Positions 39,438 to 47,446 of a DNA stretch of 64,000 bases are shown here, one piece after another. The stretch lies in contig NZ_JAMXSB010000014.1 in assembly GCF_024124665.1 (NCBI RefSeq), positions 124,001 to 188,000 on the forward strand, written 5' to 3'. Numbering within the stretch: the stretch's first letter is position 1; each line of letters begins with the position of its first letter. Source of the DNA: Pleionea sp. CnH1-48. GTDB lineage: Bacteria > Pseudomonadota > Gammaproteobacteria > Enterobacterales > Kangiellaceae. A program made the position numbers and the translations under genes. Below the pieces are notes generated by a model. That model made no database searches, was not told the origin of the DNA, and saw nothing but the letters and a program-made list of their open reading frames with translations.

Positions 39438-42137
39438 TTAAGCGGGCTGCTGATTCTCGTCAGAATTTAACAGCTCATCCAACATAAAGAACTTGTTGCC
39501 AGAGTGTGTGTTAAATCGATTCAAGAACAAGGCGACACCGGCAGAGCCATCGAATAAGTCAGCACTTATTTTAGAACGGTTAGCATCTGGGAAAGCACTG
39601 CCATCTTTTCTCTGAATTTCAAACATTCTTAATCCAGATACAGCGTTGGTAGCCATCGTCAGGTAGGACTCGTCTTGCAAGAAGTCATAAGCGTCCAGTA
39701 GGTAGTTGCCTAGACCTGCCAGTCCTGTTGATAGTCCTGAATTAATGGTGTACTTATGGCATATATCCCGTGTCAGTTCATTAACAAGTTCCAAATATTG
39801 TTCGTCTTTTGTTACGGCATAGTAGCGAAGTGCAACGGTTGCAACACCAGCGCTTCCATAGGCGACATAAGGGTAAACGATGTTGTCTTTTGAATTGCGA
39901 GGGAATCCAATAGAGCCTCTGGCATCTTTCTTAAATGATAAGTCGTAGGCTAGTGCTTTTTGTCCTGCTGTTAAGTAATTATCATTTTGGGTCGCGCTGT
40001 AAGCGTACAGCAAAAACAGTGCGATTCCGCTAGAGCCTTCTAACAGCCCAATTCCTGTACCTTGTTCGCTCTCAGCATCTTCCCAAACCAGACCTTCTTC
40101 GTGTTCGAAAGCGTTTTCGCAAAGAATATCGGCTATCTTAATGGCTTGATTTAAGTTGTCTTCATTCTTTGTCTCGGACCACAAGTGAAGATTCGCTAAA
40201 CCAAACCCAGCAGCGCCGTAACCCAGATTCATTTTTTGATAGAGATTGCTATGATGTCCTGCCGATCTTAGAAGCTTTTTGGCATCGTCTTCTAGTCCTA
40301 AGTTTTGTAAAACCCATGCACTCCCACTAAGTCCGTTCATTAAACCGGGCAATTTATCTTTTAGGTTATTGGAATAAGTATTTTTTACCCATGCTGTCAA
40401 ATTGTCTGGGACGCTGCCTTCAATGATCTGCCAAGCATAAACAGCGCCTAAAATGCCTTTGTCCAAAGCCATCGGATCTTCCATTTTAGAAGCGACGGGC
40501 AAAACGTATTCACGTCGTTTAGTATCAAGAACATTATGGTTGTACTGTGCAACTCTTTTTACCGTAGTCAGGCTATATTCTTTTAGGTCATCCTTGTGGG
40601 CTTCTGTGTCATAAGAAAAAGCATGCAGATCGGTAATGTCTATGGATTTCATCAAGTCAATGCAATGCTGTAAGTCTGCTTCTTCATTCGTTAGAAGATA
40701 CTGAACCACTTCGATATATTGTGAAGGGATCCCATAGTCTTTCTGCATTTCGCGCAAAAAAGTTTCGTCATAGCTAGAGTTTAATTGAAGCAGGCTGGTG
40801 TTAGGAAGCAACATCGAGAGAAAGGTGCAACCTAGCGCGTAGAAGTCATCGCGGAACTCTGCTTCTTTGCGATCCCATCGCTCAAACGTTGCGAAGCCAG
40901 GAGTGAAAATATTGATTGGGTGGTCGACACCTATTTCGTAGGCTCCTTCAAAGTCAATCAAACGAGTTTCAAAAGTGTCTTCGTCCACCATGATGTTATT
41001 GGTAGATAAGTCACCAAAAACAATGTTTTCATTGTGTAAGCTTTTAATATCTTCTAATACATTGATGGCAATAGTCGTTAATTTTTGAACCCACTCTTGA
41101 ATATCTTGATCCGTTGATTGAGAGTGTGTCATTCGATTGATTCTTGGCTGGATTTCTCTTAATGTGCAGCCTCCAATCATTTCTTGTGCCAGGAACATGT
41201 GCTTCCACTCTTTAAACAAGCCATAAACTTTGGGAGCAATATTTAAATGTTCTACCTTGGATAACAAACGATGTTCTTTTTTAAGTTGATCGATGATATC
41301 TAAACCATCTTTATTAAGGCCGACAAAAGGGCGCGCTTCTTTTAATAAAACGTCATCATCATTATGTATGTTCTTCGCTATGTAAACACCGCCCGCATTG
41401 GATGCTTTAATAACCGAAGTGACTTCGTATTTTCCATCAAAATAGTTGGCAGTATTCTGCTCTTCTGTCTCAGAGTTATCTTGGTCAACTGAGGTGGCTT
41501 GTCCCGTTAATAATGCGAATTCTTGTTCGGCAAATTCAGGAAGGTGAAAGCTAGCTTGACGAACATCTTCTATATAAGTGTGCTTGTCATCTAATATGTA
41601 AGCAGTTTTCTCTCCGTTAACATCGGTTTGAGAGAAGCTTTTAAAACCACCATAGCGGTAGAATACAACTTTAGAATCTTTGTATTGTCGATCAGACAGA
41701 ATGTAAGGGCCTTCTTCATCTTTTAATGCCGCATGTAATTTTTCTAGCATCGATTGGAATGTTGCAAAATCTCTTGGATAGATCGTGACGAACTTTCCAG
41801 CTGCCGAGCGCGAGCAGTTCTTACTCATAAGTTGTCTAAGTATTTGATAATCACTCGCAAACTTAAATTCGGTTTCAAACTCGACACAGACTTTAATCAC
41901 TTGAGTCAAGGTGTTCAAAGCACGCTCAGGAAGCGTTGAAACATGGATTTTCCAGCCCTGTACTACCTGACTAACTTCTCTTGGATGAACATAAGTCCAA
42001 AAATAGTCTTGAGATACACGCCAAATTTTAGGCAGAAGAGAGGAGGCGTGATCAAAGTAAGTGTTTTTGGGTTTGCGCGCTTCAAATGGCACAAAATAGT
42101 CGGGGTGTACGTTGAGATCTCTAGCAAAATTTTCCAT
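39438..42137 (-). CDS. lanKC: Class III-type lanthionine synthetase (LanKC)
   Basis: 899 residues in three parts: an N-terminal lyase-like domain (about 1-215, HPDYFVPFEARKPKN-type start), a Ser/Thr kinase-like domain (about 230-500, catalytic loop NENIVFGDLSTNNIMVD near 377 and LIDFEGAYE near 394) and a LanC-like cyclase (about 550-890). The cyclase has the six G-x-x-G repeats (NGLSGSA, LGYGAAG, LEGSSGIAL, AYGSAGVA, TGLAGLG, DGSAGVAL) but not the Cys/Cys/His zinc ligands (CHG) of LanC and class IV enzymes, which places it in class III. It phosphorylates and eliminates Ser/Thr in precursors and forms (methyl)lanthionine or labionin rings. It follows four precursor genes. Confidence 0.9.
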   Translation of the reverse strand: MENFARDLNVHPDYFVPFEARKPKNTYFDHASSLLPKIWRVSQDYFWTYVHPREVSQVVQGWKIHVSTLPERALNTLTQVIKVCVEFETEFKFASDYQILRQLMSKNCSRSAAGKFVTIYPRDFATFQSMLEKLHAALKDEEGPYILSDRQYKDSKVVFYRYGGFKSFSQTDVNGEKTAYILDDKHTYIEDVRQASFHLPEFAEQEFALLTGQATSVDQDNSETEEQNTANYFDGKYEVTSVIKASNAGGVYIAKNIHNDDDVLLKEARPFVGLNKDGLDIIDQLKKEHRLLSKVEHLNIAPKVYGLFKEWKHMFLAQEMIGGCTLREIQPRINRMTHSQSTDQDIQEWVQKLTTIAINVLEDIKSLHNENIVFGDLSTNNIMVDEDTFETRLIDFEGAYEIGVDHPINIFTPGFATFERWDRKEAEFRDDFYALGCTFLSMLLPNTSLLQLNSSYDETFLREMQKDYGIPSQYIEVVQYLLTNEEADLQHCIDLMKSIDITDLHAFSYDTEAHKDDLKEYSLTTVKRVAQYNHNVLDTKRREYVLPVASKMEDPMALDKGILGAVYAWQIIEGSVPDNLTAWVKNTYSNNLKDKLPGLMNGLSGSAWVLQNLGLEDDAKKLLRSAGHHSNLYQKMNLGYGAAGFGLANLHLWSETKNEDNLNQAIKIADILCENAFEHEEGLVWEDAESEQGTGIGLLEGSSGIALFLLYAYSATQNDNYLTAGQKALAYDLSFKKDARGSIGFPRNSKDNIVYPYVAYGSAGVATVALRYYAVTKDEQYLELVNELTRDICHKYTINSGLSTGLAGLGNYLLDAYDFLQDESYLTMATNAVSGLRMFEIQRKDGSAFPDANRSKISADLFDGSAGVALFLNRFNTHSGNKFFMLDELLNSDENQQPA

Positions 42138-42225
42138 GATTGACTCCTATAGATTTTCTCATCGCACATTGACGGACGAGAAGCGAGTATAAGTTAGTTA
42201 ATTAAAAAAGAGTTGGCTTTTACTC

Positions 42226-42285
42226 GACTTCAAGTCGTTATTTGGAGTTGTAGCTTTGTGGAACTCCAAATAGCGACTTGAAGTC
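42226..42285 (-). other. 24-bp-arm hairpin between precursor genes and LanKC
   Basis: Arms at 42226-42249 and 42262-42285 are complementary at 23 of 24 positions with a 12-base loop. It lies after the last precursor and before LanKC on the leftward transcript, with a T6 tract (minus strand) about 15 bases further. It is a good candidate for an attenuator or RNA-stabilising barrier that yields more precursor than enzyme. Confidence 0.75.
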
Positions 42286-42310
42286 TTGTCTGTTGTAATG
42301 CGAATAAAAC

Positions 42311-42499
42311 TTAGGCTCTCACCAGATCATCGATTCGACAATCTAGACTGCTGGTGCTCCACTCATTTGTATCGAGACCACCACAATCGATACTACTGAC
42401 ACTCCATTCTGATTGTTGGCCGCCTGATACAGCAGTCAGTTCTTGCAGGTTTAATACTTTGATCTGGTCATTGTTAATTGAGTTGTTATCGTTGTTCAT
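42311..42499 (-). CDS. Lanthipeptide precursor 4 (divergent copy)
   Basis: 62 residues from the likely start MNNDNNSINNDQIKVLNLQE (ATG at 42499, preceded by AGAGGAAAAACC); a longer upstream reading is possible. The leader contains KVLNLQEL, resembling the class III LxLQ recognition motif, and ends in SGG. The core includes EWSVSSIDC and EWSTSSLDC, i.e. two SxxSxxC units, the spacing for labionin-type rings. It differs from the other three in most core positions yet keeps the Trp-Ser-x-x-Ser-x-x-Cys units. Closest precursor to LanKC. Confidence 0.82.
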   Translation of the reverse strand: MNNDNNSINNDQIKVLNLQELTAVSGGQQSEWSVSSIDCGGLDTNEWSTSSLDCRIDDLVRA

Positions 42500-42612
42500 T
42501 GGTTTTTCCTCTTTTAGTACATTTTCGTTTAGGTTTGGTGTCGGAAAGTTATCGCTCAGTGGGCGAGGTTTCACCCAGAGAGCAATAGCTTTCGATTCAA
42601 TAACTAGAGAGC

Positions 42613-42807
42613 TTACTTAGCTTCAATTCGGTCAAGAGTACGGCAACCGCGGCTTAATGTGCTCCACTCGTTCGATTGAACGGTGCCACAATCGATGCTG
42701 TCGGTACTCCAGTCAGCGGCACGGCCACCCGCTACTTGTGCTAGCTCTTGTAAACCCAATACTTTCATCTGGTCGTTGTTGATAGCGTTATCTTTTTTGT
42801 TGTTCAT
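42613..42807 (-). CDS. Lanthipeptide precursor 3
   Basis: 64 residues: leader MNNKKDNAINNDQMKVLGLQ then ELAQVAGG, core RAADWSTDSIDC...NEWSTLSRGC...RIEAK. Two SxxSxxC units (STDSIDC, STLSRGC) provide the Ser, Ser and Cys for two labionin or lanthionine rings. The protein is identical to the precursor at 42859-43053, although the DNA differs at several silent positions. The GG is the expected C39 cleavage site. Confidence 0.88.
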   Translation of the reverse strand: MNNKKDNAINNDQMKVLGLQELAQVAGGRAADWSTDSIDCGTVQSNEWSTLSRGCRTLDRIEAK

Positions 42808-42858
42808 GATGTTTTCCTATTTATTAGTTAAAAAGTTGTTGGTTAAATGAACTAAAAA

Positions 42859-43053
42859 TTACTTAGCTTCAATTCGGTCAAGAGTACGGCAACCGCGGCT
42901 CAGTGTGCTCCACTCGTTTGATTGAACAGTGCCACAATCGATGCTGTCGGTGCTCCAGTCTGCCGCACGGCCACCGGCTACTTGTGCTAATTCTTGTAAG
43001 CCCAATACTTTCATCTGGTCGTTGTTAATTGCGTTGTCTTTTTTGTTGTTCAT
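42859..43053 (-). CDS. Lanthipeptide precursor 2
   Basis: 64 residues, identical in protein to the copy at 42613. Differences from it in the core codons (for example at the Leu, Ser, Asn, Val, Thr and Ala codons) are synonymous. Spacer DNA after it is also nearly the same, so the unit of about 246 bp was duplicated in tandem. Same two SxxSxxC motifs and GG cleavage site. Confidence 0.88.
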   Translation of the reverse strand: MNNKKDNAINNDQMKVLGLQELAQVAGGRAADWSTDSIDCGTVQSNEWSTLSRGCRTLDRIEAK

Positions 43054-43103
43054 GATGTTTTCCTATTTATTAGTTAAAAAGTTGATGGTTCAGTGGACTA
43101 AAA

Positions 43104-43301
43104 TTACTTGGCTTCAATTCGGTCAAGAGTACGGCAGCCACGGCTTAATGTGCTCCATTCATTAGATTGAACGGTGCCACAATCGATGCTGTCGGTACTC
43201 CAGTCAGCGGCACGGCCACCCGCTACTTGTGCTAATTCTTGTAAGCCCAATACTTTCATCTGGTCGTTGTTAATTGCTGCTGTTTCGTTGTTCTTTTTCA
43301 T
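43104..43301 (-). CDS. Lanthipeptide precursor 1 (first in the operon)
   Basis: 65 residues. It differs from copies 2 and 3 only at the start of the leader (MKKNNETAAINNDQ); from NNDQMKVLGLQELAQVAGG onward the protein is identical, core included. ATG is preceded by AAGGAAAACACATT. It is the first gene of the leftward peptide operon, so its upstream region should hold the promoter. Confidence 0.88.
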   Translation of the reverse strand: MKKNNETAAINNDQMKVLGLQELAQVAGGRAADWSTDSIDCGTVQSNEWSTLSRGCRTLDRIEAK

Positions 43302-43790
43302 AATGTGTTTTCCTTATATGTCGGTGCGAAATCGCACATCTAAGTAAGTTTTGTTTGTTGTCTGTGTTGACGAGATGAATGTTACGAGCTGGCAGAAAAT
43401 ACGTCTTTCACAGCATCGACAAAGGCGATAGCCGGAGCGACAGAGGCAGAATTTGTTAGCAAAATACGTTCAAAAAAAGTAACCAGAACGACAAAAAACA
43501 CGACGACTAAAGACTATTTTTTCTCTAACTATTTGATTATTAAAGAGAATACATTTTCTTGGTGAGTGTCTATTAAATGACCAGAAGCTAGCCCTAAAAA
43601 AGATGAGATTTGATGAGTTTTGCTAAAATAATTATTTGGCTTAAGCGTTTTTATACTGAGCGTGTCGTTATATTTAAACTGCGCAAGCGGCTTGATTCAC
43701 TTTATTGATGATAGAAAGAGTGGGGCGGAGTTCGCTTATCTTTTAATCACAGATTTTTTCATCTGATCCAACAATCAGAGAGGCAATAGA
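43302..43790. other. Promoter region of the lanthipeptide operon and of the zinc-ribbon gene
   Basis: 489 bp between the divergent genes at 43301 and 43791, with no credible gene. The part near 43500-43680 is AT-rich. I see no unambiguous operator; an AraC-type site for the nearby sensors would be expected here if they control the peptides. Confidence 0.5.
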
Positions 43791-44123
43791 ATGGAGTTTT
43801 ATGACTTTTTTCAGAACTTTCGAATGAAAGAAAATAAGGAAAAAATTCGTGCGGTGAGTATGAAATCATCGATCAACGAGTCGGATCTTAAAGTTTTGCA
43901 AGATAAGGTTGATCATCTTTCTCTTGTTTGTCAGGCGATGTGCGAATTGTTAGAGCAGGTGGGGTTTGATAAAACCATGCTCGCCAAGAAGATACAAGAA
44001 ATTGACTTACGAGATGGCAAGCTGGATGGTAAGTTTTCGCAAAAGAAAACCTGCCCGCAGTGTGAGCGAGTGGTTGCTGCTCGTCATATAAGGTGTCTGT
44101 TCTGTGGAACTGAGACACCCTAG
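43791..44123 (+). CDS. Zinc-ribbon protein of unknown function
   Basis: 110 residues. A basic N-terminal part and a short coiled coil (LQDKVDHLSLVCQAMCELLE) precede a C-terminal zinc ribbon with two CxxC pairs: KTCPQCERVV and IRCLFCGTE. Not recognised beyond that; perhaps a small nucleic-acid or protein adaptor. It is divergent from the peptide operon, and a link to it is unproven. Confidence 0.65.
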   Translation: MEFYDFFQNFRMKENKEKIRAVSMKSSINESDLKVLQDKVDHLSLVCQAMCELLEQVGFDKTMLAKKIQEIDLRDGKLDGKFSQKKTCPQCERVVAARHIRCLFCGTETP

Positions 44124-44173
44124 CCAACGGTTGGATCTATACTTCGTGGATAACTGAAAAGCGGGGGAGCTAT

Positions 44174-44524
44174 ATGACTTTTGAATCTGAAAAACTGGCA
44201 CGAGCCTGGATTGACGGGTGGAATGCAGGGAAGCCAGAGACTTTGCCTTTGGCTGAGAACTTTACCCATACCAGCCCACTAGGAGTATTAAGTGGGCGCA
44301 AAAAGTATCTCGATAAGATTATCCCTATGGCGGCTAAGAATGTAACCACACTCAAGATCATCAGAATGCTAAGTCGAGAAGGCGAGACTGCCATGATCTT
44401 TGAGATGGGAACACCTAATGGCCCTGTGCAGGTAAGTGAATGGATAAAAACTCATAAGGGTGAAATCACAGAGATCACTTCATTTTATGATACCTATCAC
44501 TTACCCCATAGAGAGACCTATTAA
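44174..44524 (+). CDS. SnoaL-like (NTF2-fold) protein
   Basis: 116 residues: ARAWIDGWNAGKPETLPLAE, NFTHTSPLG, then a long beta region ending ITSFYDTYHLPH. This is the polyketide-cyclase-like SnoaL fold, with no specific function predictable. The ATG follows GGGGGAGCTAT. It converges with the Xre gene at 44542. Confidence 0.75.
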   Translation: MTFESEKLARAWIDGWNAGKPETLPLAENFTHTSPLGVLSGRKKYLDKIIPMAAKNVTTLKIIRMLSREGETAMIFEMGTPNGPVQVSEWIKTHKGEITEITSFYDTYHLPHRETY

Positions 44525-44541
44525 AGCCTTGATAATAAGGG

Positions 44542-44751
44542 TCATTTTTCCAGATAAAATAACTCTTCTACTGTCACTTCAAATGCTTCAGCAAGCTTGA
44601 GGGCCAGAATAGTCGACGGGATAAAGACTTTATTTTCTATCGTATTGATCGTTTTACGTGTCACGCCGATGCGCTCTGCCAGGTCGGCCTGAGTGTATTT
44701 TTTTTGTGCTCGATATTCTTTAAGGCGGTTACCTAGAAGCTGATCGGCCAT
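44542..44751 (-). CDS. Small Xre-family repressor
   Basis: 69 residues, a compact HTH of the YozG/SinR-like type: LGNRLKEYRAQKKYTQADLA, ERIGVTRKTINTIENKVFIP, ending TVEELFYLEK. It starts one base beside the stop of the upstream membrane-protein gene, so both are one operon. The 20-bp-arm palindrome over the operon promoter is its likely operator. Confidence 0.88.
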   Translation of the reverse strand: MADQLLGNRLKEYRAQKKYTQADLAERIGVTRKTINTIENKVFIPSTILALKLAEAFEVTVEELFYLEK

Positions 44752-45200
44752 TAATTTGCCCCCCAGTCATTCTTTAACTCAAGCGCAGCAAAGTAACCAA
44801 TAGGAATGATGGCACCGAGCGTTCCGACAACCTGTAAAGCAGAAGCGATATTAAAAGACCAAAGATCGGTGGCCAGATAAAGCAGCCAAACTAAGATAAA
44901 TAAGCACGTGAATCCTACACTAAATGCTTTCGCTCTATTCTTCTCAGTCAGCTCGTCATTGAGCGGATCAATGGCTTTAGCCCGCTTAACTTTTCGCGAA
45001 AAAGCAAAAATAAAATAACTGGCGATAATCCAACACAGGCCTCCTATCATCTTTAGGCCGATGAAGAGATGAGTCATTCCTTCCTTGTTGGTTTGGAGGG
45101 TATTTTCCAAAACGCTTGCAAACTGCCATAAGCCAAATGAAAAAGCGGCAAATATCAGCATTCGTACTCGATCTCTTACTAATTTATCAACGTCATTCAT
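44751..45200 (-). CDS. Four-helix membrane protein paired with the Xre repressor
   Basis: 149 residues with about four membrane helices (near 14-30, 45-65, 92-110, 118-140), like the small integral membrane proteins often found beside YozG-type regulators. Function unknown. The ATG at 45200 has a good AAGGAG site. It is first in the operon controlled by the palindrome at 45217-45259. Confidence 0.7.
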   Translation of the reverse strand: MNDVDKLVRDRVRMLIFAAFSFGLWQFASVLENTLQTNKEGMTHLFIGLKMIGGLCWIIASYFIFAFSRKVKRAKAIDPLNDELTEKNRAKAFSVGFTCLFILVWLLYLATDLWSFNIASALQVVGTLGAIIPIGYFAALELKNDWGAN

Positions 45201-45216
45201 GTTTAATATCTCCTTT

Positions 45217-45264
45217 AAGTCACCTACAGGTTACATTTTATGTAACCTGTAGGTGACTTGTCAA
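45217..45264 (-). promoter_or_regulatory. Autoregulated promoter with a perfect 20-bp-arm palindrome
   Basis: Arms 45217-45236 (AAGTCACCTACAGGTTACAT) and 45240-45259 are exact inverse complements around a 3-base loop. On the minus strand TTGACA at 45264-45259 and TAAAAT at 45240-45235 are 18 bp apart, so the -10 box lies in the palindrome centre and the -35 touches its edge. A repressor bound here would block the promoter of the 44751/44542 operon. Confidence 0.85.
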
Positions 45265-45487
45265 TATGAGTGAATGACGAGCTGGTGATAAAAGCACACG
45301 ATTAGCAATTAAATATATCAAAAGAGAATAAATTTCTGTTAAGCTAGCAGCTTGGAATGAAGGGACAATAGTGTAAATGGATATTTTGTTGCGAGATATT
45401 TGGTGTATTCCTGAGCATTTAATCTATGTATCATAGCGTCCCTTTTTTATACCTGGCTTAGACCACTAAAAACGTACTGATAGGTAA

Positions 45488-46369
45488 GTGACATTGCAAG
45501 GCGATATGGCAGAGAGTTTCCACTGTCTTTTTCAGTTGATCGAAGATTGCATTTACATTCATGATCTGGATGGACATTTTATTGCCGTTAATAAAGCGGT
45601 AGAAAAAATGTATGGCTACTCACCTGAACATTACATTGGCAAAACACCAGCAGACTTTGCGGCACCTGGCCTCAATGATTTAGACAAAATAAAGCTGCAT
45701 TGGCAAAAATGCCTGGAGGGGGAAGCCCAGCGATTTGAGTTTTGGACACAAACCGCCAACGGTCATGTTTACCCAAAAGAGGTGATTATTAATCCGGGAG
45801 TTTACTCCGGTGAGCAGGTGATCATTGCGGTATCCAGAGACATTACCAACCACAAGCGTTTAGAAGAAAAACTCAGAGACTTGGCAGATAAGGATCCATT
45901 AACTGGACTGTATAATCGCCGAGTGTTTTTTGAGTTGGCAAATAAGTCTCTGCAATTTAGTCAGCGTTACCAACAACCTATCTCATTAGTCATGATCGAT
46001 ATCGATCACTTCAAGAAGATCAACGATACCTTTGGTCATCCCATTGGCGATAAAGTTCTGGTTGAGTTCAGTGATCTCTTATCGTCCAGCGCCAGAAAGT
46101 CCGATATTCTGGCACGTTTTGGTGGCGAAGAGTTTGTTGTATTGATGCCCAATACGGCTCAGGATAATGCCGTTTATTGGGTTAAAAATTTTCGTCAGGA
46201 ATTAGATGCTTTTTGCATTGATGCCGAGTTGAGTCCCATTAATATAACAGTGAGCGTTGGGATTGCCACTAACCAGGAAGGTGGTCATCTTGATGAGCTA
46301 ATCAGAATTGCAGACAGCGCACTTTACCACTCTAAAAATAGCGGCAGAAACAAATTTTCTCTGGCCTGA
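45488..46369 (+). CDS. PAS-GGDEF diguanylate cyclase
   Basis: About 293 residues. A PAS domain (about 10-125, CIYIHDLDGHFIAVNKAVEK) is followed by a GGDEF domain with DPLTGLYNRR and active site RFGGEEFVVLMP. It makes c-di-GMP from GTP. No RxxD inhibitory site is obvious just before GGEEF. Start may be GTG 45488 or ATG 45506; the latter has AAGGCGAT upstream. No membrane segment, so cytosolic. Confidence 0.9.
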   Translation: MTLQGDMAESFHCLFQLIEDCIYIHDLDGHFIAVNKAVEKMYGYSPEHYIGKTPADFAAPGLNDLDKIKLHWQKCLEGEAQRFEFWTQTANGHVYPKEVIINPGVYSGEQVIIAVSRDITNHKRLEEKLRDLADKDPLTGLYNRRVFFELANKSLQFSQRYQQPISLVMIDIDHFKKINDTFGHPIGDKVLVEFSDLLSSSARKSDILARFGGEEFVVLMPNTAQDNAVYWVKNFRQELDAFCIDAELSPINITVSVGIATNQEGGHLDELIRIADSALYHSKNSGRNKFSLA

Positions 46370-46695
46370 TCAGGTTCCAGCCACTTTGATTATCTCATTA
46401 ATGGCTCTTAATTAAAGGGTTTGTCCATATAAAAACTCTGGCATTTTGGGTTTGAGCGATAGGGACGCTGATTGTTTTTTATTAAGCCAAACTAAGAAAA
46501 ATGGGTTATTTATAGCCATTTCTTGCTACTTTTTAAGCAAAATACGCTTTTTGGCAGGATATTTCACAAATCTGGCGTGATTTTACTAACGGACTTTTCT
46601 TTCTATTCCCTAATATTTACCTCTCATATCGTCTTCGAAGTAACACCTGAAGTACGAAGGCAACAAGCTTATGATTCATTAGTAGAAGGAGAAGT
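46370..46695. other. Intergenic region, nothing recognised
   Basis: 326 bp between the PAS-GGDEF gene and the DUF6499/DUF2285-like gene. AT-rich; no clear terminator, RNA gene or operator. Confidence 0.5.
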
Positions 46696-47436
46696 GTGAT
46701 GATGTCATTGGCAGAGAGTAAAGCGACCACAGCGTGGGAGTTTTTAAGAAGGAATGAAGGCTACCAAAAGGATTGGGAAGATAATGGGTGTGCTAAGCGC
46801 TCAATTGTGTCGGAATTTCCATTTCCTGTTATTCAACAAACGGAAGAAGATCTAAAAGCGGAACAGTGGGGGATCCTGGCCTACAAAGATCCAGCGGATA
46901 CCTGTGTTGATCACCTGTTTTGGGATGGAGAGCGCTCTGGTCGATGCTTACATTCTTATGAAGGCAATAGCGCAGACAATTGCGAGTTTGATCTAACAAA
47001 GGTCGACGGGAAGATTTCGGGCATTTTGCTCATTAATGGAAAATTATGCATCAATATAGACAATGGATTTGAATTTGTTCAGCTGCTTATTCATCGGCCT
47101 CAGTCATTTGATATACAAAAGCCTATCGGTTTGAGTTTTCCGATGAGTGCCAATGCCACTAAATCGATTTCGCTGGTTAATCTGGCTAATCGGGTTTTGT
47201 TAGGCAAATCAACGGCGCGTTCCACCTATAGCAGCAAATACATTGAGTACCTGAATTATCTAAAATTATATCAGGAAGGAAAAAGTCATCGAGAGATAGC
47301 TCATGCATTTTATGACCGTGAGCAAGTTGATTATGAGTGGACCCCTGATAGCCGCTTGCGTGCCAAAGTTCGCTACTGCATTTCGAAGGCTAAGCGGTTA
47401 TCCAACAAGAACTATCACAGCATTATTAATCTATAA
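46696..47436 (+). CDS. DUF6499/DUF2285-like DNA-binding protein
   Basis: 246 residues. The N-terminus ATTAWEFLRRNEGYQKDWED resembles the DUF6499 'transcriptional regulator' domain (AWEFLRRNpeYradw). The C-terminal half (LANRVLLGKSTARSTYSSKY...LRAKVRYCISKAKRLSNKNY) resembles DUF2285. This pair is mostly known from integrative and conjugative elements of alpha- and other proteobacteria. A likely DNA-binding regulator; no other transfer genes are near. Start is one of MMMSL, with AGAAGGAGAAG upstream. Confidence 0.6.
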   Translation: MMMSLAESKATTAWEFLRRNEGYQKDWEDNGCAKRSIVSEFPFPVIQQTEEDLKAEQWGILAYKDPADTCVDHLFWDGERSGRCLHSYEGNSADNCEFDLTKVDGKISGILLINGKLCINIDNGFEFVQLLIHRPQSFDIQKPIGLSFPMSANATKSISLVNLANRVLLGKSTARSTYSSKYIEYLNYLKLYQEGKSHREIAHAFYDREQVDYEWTPDSRLRAKVRYCISKAKRLSNKNYHSIINL

Positions 47437-47446
47437 CAGCGAGTGA

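Larger units (their letters stand above)
42613..43301 (-). repeat. Three tandem precursor-gene repeats (about 246 bp each)
   Basis: Units begin at 42613, 42859 and 43104. Coding and spacer parts are conserved, including the spacer motif TTTTCCTATTTATTAGTTAA between copies. Substitutions within the cores are silent, which points to duplication followed by selection on the peptide, or gene conversion. Confidence 0.9.

Noticed and set aside
42311-42574. Longer start for precursor 4 (87 residues, MKPRPLSDNF)
   Set aside because: The internal start MNNDNNSINN aligns with the other precursors and has AGAGGAAAAACC upstream.
42613-43301. Tandem repeats that could suggest a CRISPR array
   Set aside because: Units are 246 bp with open precursor frames, not short repeats with variable spacers. 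No CRISPR array or Cas genes seen anywhere in the window, so the transposon is not a CAST.
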